From CAZNQW01 sp964575225 (GTDB lineage: Bacteria; Chloroflexota; Anaerolineae; JAAYZQ01), in the NCBI GenBank assembly GCA_964575225.1, contig CAZNQW010000088.1, forward strand, positions 1 through 14,837: a stretch of DNA of 14,837 nt, given 5' to 3'. Below, piece after piece: positions 1-6,007 of the stretch. Each line of letters opens with the position of its first letter. Within the stretch, counting starts at the first letter, position 1. Under the pieces are notes generated by a model. It did not search any database and was not told the origin of the DNA. It worked only from the letters and a program-made list of their open reading frames with translations. A program made the position numbers and the translations under genes.

Positions 1-22
1 CCCGCATGTCCGGTGGTGTGAG

Positions 23-47
23 AGGGGGCGGTTAGCCGCCGCCCCCT
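23..47. repeat. GC-rich palindrome at the end of the truncated methyltransferase
   Basis: The stem is AGGGGGCGG (23-31) paired with CCGCCCCCT (39-47): nine perfect base pairs around a 7-base loop (32-38). The right arm overlaps the TAG stop of the minus-strand methyltransferase fragment (codon at 46-48). No T-run follows the hairpin on either strand, so it is not a classic intrinsic terminator. It resembles the short GTAGGGGCG-type palindromes that I recall as dispersed, MITE-like repeats in Chloroflexota genomes. That resemblance is from memory. Only one copy is visible here. Confidence 0.55.
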
Positions 48-315
48 ACTCGATTAACATTCCGATGGACAGATCCAGGCCTGTCGGTTGGCACCCTTCG
101 CGGCCGAGTTGCGCCAGCCAATGGCCGGTGCCGCATCCCACTTCCAGGACGTCCAAGGCGGGGCCTTCCCGCGCCAGTTGGCCCAAGGCGCGGGCGATCC
201 CTGGCCTTTCGACATCGGGCTCGAAACGACGGTTGTAGGTGGACGCGATGCGGTCGTAGTTGACCTGCACGGGGCGGCTATCCTTACGGTTTCCGGGCCT
301 CGCGGTAAAAGGCAT
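46..315 (-). CDS. SAM-dependent class I methyltransferase, N-terminal fragment (truncated)
   Basis: This 89-residue product carries the start of a Rossmann-fold methyltransferase of the UbiE/Methyltransf_11/25 type. It has an N-terminal YDRIASTYNRRF segment, the SAM-binding motif I LDVLEVGCGTGHW and the acidic motif II GLDLSIGML. The reading then stops at TAG just after motif II. A complete enzyme of this class is usually about 200-260 residues, so the substrate-binding and later SAM-contact strands are missing. The ATG at 315 has a GGGAGG six bases upstream and overlaps the end of the peptidase gene by 32 bases. A GTG at 270, preceded by AAGGA that overlaps the peptidase stop, is an equally good start and lies closer to where family similarity begins. 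The fragment is probably co-transcribed with the peptidase. It is probably a decayed gene, cut by the palindrome at its end. A local sequence error is the alternative. Confidence 0.6.
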   Translation of the reverse strand: MPFTARPGNRKDSRPVQVNYDRIASTYNRRFEPDVERPGIARALGQLAREGPALDVLEVGCGTGHWLAQLGREGCQPTGLDLSIGMLIE

Positions 316-1687
316 CCTCGGCCTCCCGGAACTGCTGTTCTTCGCGATAGCCTGGCGTGTCCAATAGTTCCATAACGGTCTGTTCGCTGCGCCGGGCTAC
401 AGGCCAGGAATTTTCGCTGGCCATGCGCAGCGCCAAGCGAGCAGCCAAGGTCGAGGCCTCGCGCAGGGAAGTAATCTCTACCTTGTCGAGGGTATCGTAC
501 TGGGTGTGTCCATACCCTCGCCCTGCCAGCGACTGAACGGCTGACTGCATGCCGCCTGTGGGCACGCCCTTCATAAAGAAGGGAAAGTGATCCGAAAAAG
601 CAGAGGTCGACTGGCCCACGGCAAAGGGCAGCGCCATTTGCTGGCTATACTCTTCGAACAGGGGCTGGAGGCCGAGCCACTCGTTGAGGACAATGTCCCG
701 ATTGTTGTTCGAGGCGCCGGCAGCGTCCATGTTCAGGTAGAAGCGAATGTTCGACAATTCGTCGGTGTGAGCGGCCACGTAGGCCGTCGAGCCCCACAGT
801 CCGATCTCTTCGACGCCCCACAGGGCAAAGCGTACGGTACGGGGCAGCTTGGGCGCATAGGTAGCCAGGAGGCGGGCGGCTTCCAGGACCGATACCGCGC
901 CCGAGGCCGGATCTTCGGCGCCCTGCGAAATATCGTGGCCGTCGTAGTGACACCCCAACATGACGATTTCATCGGGCTTTTCTGTACCCGGTAGGTCGCC
1001 AACTACGTTCCAGGAGACCATTGGCTCGCACCGGTCGGTGGTCGTCAGTCGAATTTTGACCTCGCCATGCCGAGCTATAAGGCGCCGGATCAAGGCACCA
1101 TCCTCCAGGCTGACCGAAAGACCGGGAATCAGCCCCTCGCCGTGGTGGCCGACGTCGCCGGTGGCGGGACCGAAGCCCGGGTAGTGGTTGACAAAAATGA
1201 ACCCGACGGCTCCAGCCAGGAGGCTGCGTCCGTATTTTTCGCTGCGGTGCACCCAACGCTTGTAGCCTTTGGGGCTCACCACGCTGCTTGTCATCACGAT
1301 CTTGCCTTCGATCTCGGCGGCGCGACGGTCAAAGTCGGGGGGCGCTCCATCGCCCATGTCGACGATGACGGCTTCCAGGTCGGCGGCGGGTGAGTGGGGC
1401 AAGCTGATGCAGGGGATGACTTTGCGGATCGGGCTGAGGATTTCGAGCCGAGCCTCTCCCCGCACCCAGCCCACATAGTCGATCGGTTCCAAGTGGACGT
1501 TCTGCAGGCCATAGGCCTTCATCTTGTCCACGAAAAAGTCGGCTGCCTTTCGCTCCCCTTCGGTGCCGCCAAAGCGCGAACCGAACTCGTCGCACAGGAC
1601 GACGAGATTGTCCATGGGTTCGGTGCTGGTGTAGGCGTCTCCTTGGATCTGCTGGTCGACGCTCTTGAATGGATTGGATTTGGTCAT
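284..1687 (-). CDS. M28-family zinc metallopeptidase (aminopeptidase/carboxypeptidase Q-like) with PA-type insert
   Basis: A 467-residue M28 peptidase, expected to remove residues from peptide ends using two zinc ions. Ligands visible in order are His247 with Asp249 (CHYDGHD), Asp259 (EDPASG), catalytic Glu293 and ligand Glu294 (GVEEIGLWGS), Asp321 (NMDAAG) and His394 (GYGHTQYDT). The set is complete, so the enzyme should be active. Residues about 100-215 sit between the N-terminal part and the catalytic core and look like the PA-domain insert common in this family. I see no signal peptide or membrane segment, so it is probably cytoplasmic, which is less usual for PA-containing M28 enzymes. 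The ATG at 1687 is preferred: GAGGGGGA lies just upstream. A longer in-frame reading (TTG at 1777) would begin inside the -35 box. The truncated methyltransferase follows directly. The exact substrate cannot be told. Confidence 0.88.
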   Translation of the reverse strand: MTKSNPFKSVDQQIQGDAYTSTEPMDNLVVLCDEFGSRFGGTEGERKAADFFVDKMKAYGLQNVHLEPIDYVGWVRGEARLEILSPIRKVIPCISLPHSPAADLEAVIVDMGDGAPPDFDRRAAEIEGKIVMTSSVVSPKGYKRWVHRSEKYGRSLLAGAVGFIFVNHYPGFGPATGDVGHHGEGLIPGLSVSLEDGALIRRLIARHGEVKIRLTTTDRCEPMVSWNVVGDLPGTEKPDEIVMLGCHYDGHDISQGAEDPASGAVSVLEAARLLATYAPKLPRTVRFALWGVEEIGLWGSTAYVAAHTDELSNIRFYLNMDAAGASNNNRDIVLNEWLGLQPLFEEYSQQMALPFAVGQSTSAFSDHFPFFMKGVPTGGMQSAVQSLAGRGYGHTQYDTLDKVEITSLREASTLAARLALRMASENSWPVARRSEQTVMELLDTPGYREEQQFREAEDAFYREARKP

Positions 1688-1715
1688 GATTCCCCCTCGT
1701 GTGGTAGGTTCCTTC

Positions 1716-1741
1716 TTGGGCTTGCATAGATGCAAGCCCAA
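1716..1741. promoter_or_regulatory. Perfect 12-bp inverted repeat at the M28 peptidase transcription start (operator or leader hairpin)
   Basis: TTGGGCTTGCAT (1716-1727) and its exact reverse complement (1730-1741) are separated by two bases. The minus-strand -10 box is at 1749-1754, so transcription should begin near 1742. The repeat therefore covers about +1 to +27 of the message, upstream of the ribosome-binding site. It could be a repressor operator or a 5' stabilising hairpin. No regulator gene lies next to it, so the binding factor is unknown. Confidence 0.65.
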
Positions 1742-1748
1742 CGCTGGA

Positions 1749-1777
1749 ATTGTAGCACCCGATGCCCCGTCTGTCAA
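1749..1777 (-). promoter_or_regulatory. Sigma-70-type promoter of the M28 peptidase
   Basis: On the minus strand a consensus -35 TTGACA (1772-1777) is followed by a 17-base spacer and TACAAT (1749-1754). A TGC directly before the hexamer makes it an extended -10. The predicted start near 1742 gives a leader of about 55 bases to the ATG at 1687. This is the strongest promoter match in the window. Confidence 0.75.
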
Positions 1778-1788
1778 ACGAGGGCATC
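1761..1788. promoter_or_regulatory. Bulged inverted repeat with the M28 promoter -35 box in its loop
   Basis: On the plus strand GATGCCCCGT (1761-1770) pairs with ACGAGGGCATC (1778-1788) through ten base pairs and one bulged base. The 7-base loop holds most of the TTGACA -35 hexamer. It may be an operator that masks the -35 box. It also lies 20 bases downstream of the minus-strand thiF-like stop and could be a transcription end signal for that gene, although no T-run follows it. Confidence 0.45.
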
Positions 1789-1808
1789 AGCGCCGGGTGA
1801 CGTCCGCC

Positions 1809-2579
1809 TCAGTTGGACTCAGAGTCGGCAGGTTCCGTGGGTGTCAGGTGCGCGCATTCGGGGCAGTGGGGATTGCGCTGAAGGTGGACCGATAGAAAGG
1901 TCATGTCCTCGCCGTCAAAGATCAACAACCGGTTCTTGAGCGCGGGTCCCATTCCGGTCAGGTATTTCAGGGCTTCCATGGCCTGGATGCTGCCGATGAT
2001 GCTGGCTGTGACCCCTACAATGGGAAATGGGCGTTTTGGGGGGGCATCGGGAAAGATGGAGCGCAGGCAGGGCGTCTGCGGCGGCTGCAGGAAGGTGGTC
2101 TGGCCAATTAAGCCTTCGACGGCGCCGTGGATAAGCGGGATTTGGCGCTGCAGGCAGTACCGGTTGAGCAGGTACCGGGTGTCAAAGTTGTCCAGGCAAT
2201 CGATCACCAGATCGGGCTGATCGACGATATCTGTGATGTTGCGCTCATCGAGATAGACCTCGTGAGGGACCACCTGAATCTCGGGGTTGAGGGCCGTCAG
2301 GGTTTTGTGGGCCGAGAGGGCTTTGGGCATGCCGATGCGGCTGTCCTTGTGGAGGATTTGGCGGTTCAAGTTGGAAAGCTCGACGACGTCCGCATCGCAG
2401 ATGTGTAGCTCGCCCACGCCGGCGACGGCCAACCCGATGGATACCGGGCTGCCCAATCCGCCCGCGCCGACGATGAACACCGACGCGTTCTTGAGGCGGA
2501 GTTGGCCCTCGGCGCCCCAATTCGGGATCATCATCTGGCGGCTATAGCGGCTCTGTTCGCCGGGCGTTAGTGCTTGCAT
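1809..2579 (-). CDS. ThiF/MoeB/HesA-family E1-like adenylyltransferase
   Basis: A 256-residue E1-like enzyme. Members of this family use ATP to adenylate the C-terminal glycine of a ubiquitin-like sulfur carrier (ThiS, MoaD or similar). The N-terminus RYSRQMMIPNWGAEGQ is typical of MoeB/HesA. The nucleotide loop VGAGGLGS is at residues 37-44, followed by DADVVELSNLNRQ (Arg73), Lys86 and the CLDNFDTR segment with Asp130. The zinc tetracysteine is incomplete: the first pair reads CLRS (Cys171, Ser174) and only the second pair is intact (Cys239, Cys242). The position where ThiF/MoeB proteins usually have a Cys before AGVLG reads PFPIVGV. The ATG at 2579 has AGGAGG nine bases upstream. The 111 extra in-frame codons before it run back through the promoter and are not coding. 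No sulfur-carrier gene is visible nearby, so the pathway is undetermined. Confidence 0.85.
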   Translation of the reverse strand: MQALTPGEQSRYSRQMMIPNWGAEGQLRLKNASVFIVGAGGLGSPVSIGLAVAGVGELHICDADVVELSNLNRQILHKDSRIGMPKALSAHKTLTALNPEIQVVPHEVYLDERNITDIVDQPDLVIDCLDNFDTRYLLNRYCLQRQIPLIHGAVEGLIGQTTFLQPPQTPCLRSIFPDAPPKRPFPIVGVTASIIGSIQAMEALKYLTGMGPALKNRLLIFDGEDMTFLSVHLQRNPHCPECAHLTPTEPADSESN

Positions 2580-2635
2580 GGGCGGATCCCTCCTGTGGTG
2601 GGTGCTGATTGGGTCTTCGGACCGGATGTGGCCCC

Positions 2636-2664
2636 ATCTTACCACAGAATCGGTGGGGCCGCAA
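2636..2664 (-). promoter_or_regulatory. Promoter of the thiF-like gene
   Basis: On the minus strand TTGCGG (2659-2664), 17 bases, then TAAGAT (2636-2641), with the extended -10 TGTGG directly before it. The predicted start near 2629 leaves about 50 bases of leader to the ATG at 2579. It supports choosing that start over the longer open frame. Confidence 0.6.
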
Positions 2665-2744
2665 AGCCTTCGAGAGATCGGTAGCACCGAGCCGTTAGAA
2701 AAGAAACGCCCGCTGCGCGCAAAGGCCGTAAGGATTGCCCAGAT

Positions 2745-2771
2745 GGCCAGTGGGAAATCAGCCACTTGGCC
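2745..2771. promoter_or_regulatory. Imperfect inverted repeat in the divergent intergenic region
   Basis: GGCCAGTGG (2745-2753) pairs with CCACTTGGCC (2762-2771) with one bulged T and an 8-base loop. It sits just upstream of the -10 of the kinase-regulator operon, between the two divergent promoters. That is a natural place for an operator, but there is no independent support for binding. Confidence 0.35.
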
Positions 2772-2790
2772 GATGTTCTCTCTGCACAGT

Positions 2791-2801
2791 TGTGGTAGGC
2801 T
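2791..2801 (+). promoter_or_regulatory. Extended -10 promoter candidate for the kinase-regulator operon
   Basis: TGTGG at 2791-2795 is followed by TAGGCT at 2796-2801. No good -35 box lies 16-18 bases upstream (17 bases upstream reads ATGTTC), so this promoter would depend on the extended -10 or on an activator. The predicted start near 2808 gives a leader of about 56 bases to the GTG at 2864. The rest of 2580-2863 holds no convincing gene. Confidence 0.4.
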
Positions 2802-2863
2802 ATAGGTAGAGATGCCCGTTCCCATGGCGGGCAGAGGGCGTTTCGTCGCAAGGGGGAGAGACA

Positions 2864-5002
2864 GTGAGGCACAGCCTGCGGACCAAGATCGTGGCCTGGT
2901 CGACCATTCCAACTGCCATCATCCTGGTATTCGTGGCCATGCTCAGCCTGCGAGCCTACGAGCGCGTGACGGAGGACCTGGTCATCGAGCGAGACCGGGA
3001 GGTGACTCACCTGGCTGCCGATCTCCTGGCTCACGACCTTGCTTCCTACACCGACCCTTTGTCCGAACATTTCATGGCCTCTTTTGACGGTATGGTAGCC
3101 TTTAGCGCCACGGGCAAAGTCCTGGCTGCCGAACCGGAACAGTACGAACGCTGGACTCCCAAGTGGTTTCCCGACGTCTCCTTGTACCAGGTCTTGCGAT
3201 CGTCCGAACCTGTGTTCTCCGACGTGGTTGCAGGCCAACAACCGAACGAAAAACTGATCGCCGTGATCATGCCGCTCCGTTCGAGCGAGGGCGAGTTGCA
3301 GGGGGGGATCGCCGGGATCTTTTCTCTCGATGCCACTCAGGATAGCACGTTATCCCGCGCGGTGGCCGGTCTGCGCCGGAGCGAGGGCAGTCTGCTCTAC
3401 CTGGTGGACGGCGCGGGCCAGGTGATCTACCATTCCCGGCCTGAACATGTCGGCGCGGACTTTTCGGAGCACGCCGCGGTGAAACAGGTGCTCCTGGGTC
3501 GGGCGGGGTCGTATCGCACTCGAAGCCTGGAGGGGGACGAGATTGTCGCCAGTTTTGCCCCCGTGTCGGGCACATCTTGGGGCTTGGTCACCGAGGAAAG
3601 CTGGGCCGCTTTGACCGCGCCCCAGCGACGTTATGGCTGCCTGTTTGCCATTCTCCTCATTATGGGCGTGGTTTTGCCGAGTGTGGCCGTTGCGCTGGGT
3701 GTGCGGCGCATCACCCAACCTATCGGTGAGCTGATCGGTGCCGCCCAAGAGGTCGCCAGCGGGCGTTTTGGGCGGCGCATCCAAACTCACACGGGCGATG
3801 AGGTGGAGCAGTTGGCCATGCAGTTCAACCGCATGGCCGACCAACTCCAGCAATCGTATGCCCATTTGGAGCAAAAAGTGGCCGACCGGACCCGGGGCTT
3901 GTCGGCCCTGAACGCCATTGCCACGGAGGTCAGTCAATCGCTGGATCAGAAAGAGATATTGACCCATGCCCTGGATCGGGTCTTGGAGGTGACCGGCAGG
4001 GCAGCGGGCCAGGCGCTTGTTCCCGAGATCGACGGTTCGACCCTGCTGTCTGTTGTGCAGTGTGGTTTTTCGGAAGAGCTCGCGGCGGCGGTCGCGCATC
4101 CGTCCGCATCCTGTGGCCTTTGGACGCCGGCCGCGCTCGGAGGTCGCCCTGCCGTGGTGGACCTGGGGGATTTGCCACAAGGACCGGTCAGCGATTTCCT
4201 GTCGAAGGAGGGGCTGTCGACGATGGTGCGTGTCCCTCTCATGGTTCATGGCAAGTTGGTGGGTGCCGTCGATGTAGCCGGTGACAGCCCTTGCGTCTTG
4301 ACCTCGGACGATGAGGATCTCTTGGCTGCCATGGGCCACCAGATCGGCATCGCGCTGGAGAATGCCCGGTTGTACGATCAGGCCCAGGAACTGGCGGTGG
4401 TCAAGGAGCGCAACCGCCTGGCCCGCGATCTGCACGATTCGGTGACCCAGGCTCTCTATGCTTTGGCACTCTATTCGGAAGCTGCCTCTCGCCAACTTCA
4501 GGCCGGCGACGTGGGACTGGCTCTTGACCACTTGACTGAGATCCGAGAAACAGCCCAGAGTTCACTGCGGGAGATGCGCTTGCTCATCTTTGAGTTGCGT
4601 CTGCCGACCTTGAGCCAGGAGGGGTTGGTCGTTTCGGTCCAGGCCCGGCTGGACGCAGTCGAAGGGCGGGTTGGTGTGGCGACCCATTTCTGGTCGAATC
4701 TGGAGGGACGGCTGGACGATGCCGTGGAAGAAGGGCTGTATCGCATCGCCCAGGAGGCGCTGAACAACACCCTTCGCCATGCTGAGGCCAAGAGTGTGTC
4801 TGTGCGCCTTCAGGCCGAGGATGGCATCGTGTCGCTGGATGTGAGCGACGACGGCTGTGGTTTTGATCTGGACAAGGTGCGGCATTTGGGTGGCTTTGGC
4901 CTGGACACCATGCGCGAACGCGCCGCCTGCCTGGGCGCGGACCTGGTGATCCAAAGCCATCCTGGGCACGGCACGAGTATTCGAGTGGAGGTAGCCCGAT
5001 GA
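2864..5002 (+). CDS. Membrane sensor histidine kinase, NarL/DegS type (cache-HAMP-GAF-HisKA_3-HATPase)
   Basis: A 712-residue sensor kinase. Two membrane segments (about 9-29 and 258-279) bracket an extracytoplasmic dCache-like sensor. HAMP follows (about 281-333, starting at RRITQP), then a short helical linker, a GAF domain (about 345-505) and the HisKA_3 H-box ERNRLARDLHDSVTQ with phospho-acceptor His524. The ATPase domain shows the N-box RIAQEALNNTLRHA (Asn634/635), a G-box DDGCGFD (662-668) and GGFGLDTMRERA. All catalytic elements are present. The start is GTG at 2864, with AGGGGGAG just upstream. Its TGA overlaps the ATG of the response regulator by four bases (ATGA), so the two are translationally coupled and should form one phosphorelay. 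The ligand is unknown; cache domains of this kind often bind small organic molecules. Confidence 0.92.
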   Translation: MRHSLRTKIVAWSTIPTAIILVFVAMLSLRAYERVTEDLVIERDREVTHLAADLLAHDLASYTDPLSEHFMASFDGMVAFSATGKVLAAEPEQYERWTPKWFPDVSLYQVLRSSEPVFSDVVAGQQPNEKLIAVIMPLRSSEGELQGGIAGIFSLDATQDSTLSRAVAGLRRSEGSLLYLVDGAGQVIYHSRPEHVGADFSEHAAVKQVLLGRAGSYRTRSLEGDEIVASFAPVSGTSWGLVTEESWAALTAPQRRYGCLFAILLIMGVVLPSVAVALGVRRITQPIGELIGAAQEVASGRFGRRIQTHTGDEVEQLAMQFNRMADQLQQSYAHLEQKVADRTRGLSALNAIATEVSQSLDQKEILTHALDRVLEVTGRAAGQALVPEIDGSTLLSVVQCGFSEELAAAVAHPSASCGLWTPAALGGRPAVVDLGDLPQGPVSDFLSKEGLSTMVRVPLMVHGKLVGAVDVAGDSPCVLTSDDEDLLAAMGHQIGIALENARLYDQAQELAVVKERNRLARDLHDSVTQALYALALYSEAASRQLQAGDVGLALDHLTEIRETAQSSLREMRLLIFELRLPTLSQEGLVVSVQARLDAVEGRVGVATHFWSNLEGRLDDAVEEGLYRIAQEALNNTLRHAEAKSVSVRLQAEDGIVSLDVSDDGCGFDLDKVRHLGGFGLDTMRERAACLGADLVIQSHPGHGTSIRVEVAR

Positions 5003-5679
5003 GAGAAGCAGGCCAAGGGGACATGATCCACGTGCTGATCGCCGACGATCATGCTATTGTGCGCAAAGGCATCGGCGCGCTGTTGGGTACAGTGCCCGAT
5101 ATCGAGGTGGTGGCCGAAGCCCGCGACGGAGAGGAGGCACTGGCCAAGGCCCTTGCCGTCCGGCCCGATGTAGTACTGATGGATCTGGTGATGCCAGGGG
5201 TGGACGGGTTGGAAGCCACCCGCCGGTTGTGTTCGTGCTGGCCCGAGGCGCGCGTGTTGGTATTGACCAGCTTTGCGGGAGACGACAAGGTTTTTCCGGC
5301 CATCAAGGCCGGGGCGCTGGGTTTTCTGCTCAAGGATTCGGGCCCTGACGACTTGGTGCAGGCCATTCGACAGGTGTACCAGGGTGAGTCGTCGCTGCAC
5401 CCGTCGGTAGCCCGCCGGGTCTTGCAGGAACTCGTGTGTCCCGCCTCTCAGGGCAGCGCAGATGCGCTCACTGAGCGAGAGACGCAGGTCCTAAAGCTTG
5501 TGGCCCATGGCCGCTGCAACCGAGATATCGCCAACCGGCTCTGTATCAGCGAGGCGACGGTACGAACCCACATGAGCAACATTCTTTCCAAGCTGGGCGT
5601 GGACAGCCGCACCCAGGCGGCCCTGTACGCTTTGCGCCAGGGGCTGGCTTGCCTGAACGATGGGGTCGGTGGCACCTGA
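4999..5679 (+). CDS. LuxR/NarL-family response regulator, partner of the upstream kinase
   Basis: A 226-residue DNA-binding response regulator. The receiver domain (about residues 10-130) has the acidic pair Asp16-Asp17, phospho-acceptor Asp62 (VVLMDLVMPGVDG), Thr90 and Lys112, so the phosphorylation site is complete. The LuxR-type helix-turn-helix covers about 155-215 (LTERETQVLKLVAHG, then ISEATVRTHMSNILSKLGV). The ATG at 4999 has GGAGG seven bases upstream, inside the kinase gene. An internal ATG at codon 9 has a purine tract too close to serve as a good ribosome-binding site. With its HisKA_3 kinase it forms a standard NarL-type pair. Target promoters are not evident. The neighbouring acylase promoter, with an inverted repeat over its -35, is one candidate, but that is speculation. 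Confidence 0.93.
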   Translation: MREAGQGDMIHVLIADDHAIVRKGIGALLGTVPDIEVVAEARDGEEALAKALAVRPDVVLMDLVMPGVDGLEATRRLCSCWPEARVLVLTSFAGDDKVFPAIKAGALGFLLKDSGPDDLVQAIRQVYQGESSLHPSVARRVLQELVCPASQGSADALTERETQVLKLVAHGRCNRDIANRLCISEATVRTHMSNILSKLGVDSRTQAALYALRQGLACLNDGVGGT

Positions 5680-5863
5680 GCGCTCCTACTGAGCGTGGCG
5701 TGGTAGAGTCTCTTGGTCGATGGGGTGTGGCAAGGCTCCGCGCTCCATGTCTGCTCGGCGCAACTCGTAAGAGTGATGTTCCCCCTAACATCCTGCCCGC
5801 GGAAGCGCCTGCGTACCTGCAGGCAGGATCCATCTTGCATTGCAGTACGTCTTGGCCGACTTG

Positions 5864-5883
5864 GCAGCAGCCCTGCGTTTTTT
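5864..5883 (+). terminator. Weak intrinsic terminator candidate after the kinase-regulator operon
   Basis: A four-base stem GCAG/CTGC (5864-5867 with 5873-5876) with a 5-base loop is followed after one base by six Ts (5878-5883). The T-run is convincing but the stem is short. It lies about 185 bases after the regulator stop and just before the acylase promoter, which is a sensible place for one. Confidence 0.35.
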
Positions 5884-5893
5884 AGTGAATCTA

Positions 5894-5911
5894 CTTGGCA
5901 GCGGGGCCAAG
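5894..5911. promoter_or_regulatory. Inverted repeat over the acylase promoter -35 and spacer
   Basis: CTTGGC (5894-5899) and GCCAAG (5906-5911) form a perfect 6-bp inverted repeat with a 6-base gap. It covers the -35 hexamer TTGGCA and the first part of the spacer. A dimeric repressor bound here would block polymerase. The arms are short, so chance is possible. Confidence 0.35.
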
Positions 5912-5923
5912 CTGTGGTATGAT
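5895..5923 (+). promoter_or_regulatory. Promoter of the penicillin-acylase family gene
   Basis: TTGGCA (5895-5900), a 17-base spacer and TATGAT (5918-5923), with TGTGG directly before the -10. The predicted start near 5930 gives a leader of about 78 bases to the ATG at 6008. Confidence 0.65.
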
Positions 5924-6007
5924 CGAGCCAGCGAGGAAACCACGCAGGAGATCGGGTTGTCGGCGTTTGGGAAGCGACGACCGCATGAGGACTCTAAGGG
6001 GGCTACC

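Larger units (their letters stand above)
5680..6007. other. Intergenic region between the response regulator and the acylase
   Basis: This 328-base stretch holds no credible gene. Its open frames lack a ribosome-binding site, and the one continuous with the acylase begins upstream of the acylase promoter. Visible elements are a small hairpin directly after the regulator stop (CGCTC 5681-5685 with GAGCG 5691-5695, no T-run), a bulged hairpin at 5812-5849, a weak terminator candidate at 5864-5883 and the acylase promoter at 5895-5923. Confidence 0.6.

Noticed and set aside
2580..2912. 111-codon N-terminal extension of the ThiF-like frame
   Set aside because: It crosses the predicted promoter and leader, has no family similarity, and the ATG at 2579 has a strong AGGAGG.
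3350..4531. Antisense open frames of 393 codons (3350-4531) and 384 codons (6470-7624)
   Set aside because: Both lie opposite well-supported genes (sensor kinase and acylase), lack domains and have no plausible ribosome-binding context.
5840..6007. 56-codon N-terminal extension of the acylase frame
   Set aside because: It starts upstream of the promoter and through the T-run terminator candidate. The ATG at 6008 with AAGGGGG begins a proper signal anchor.
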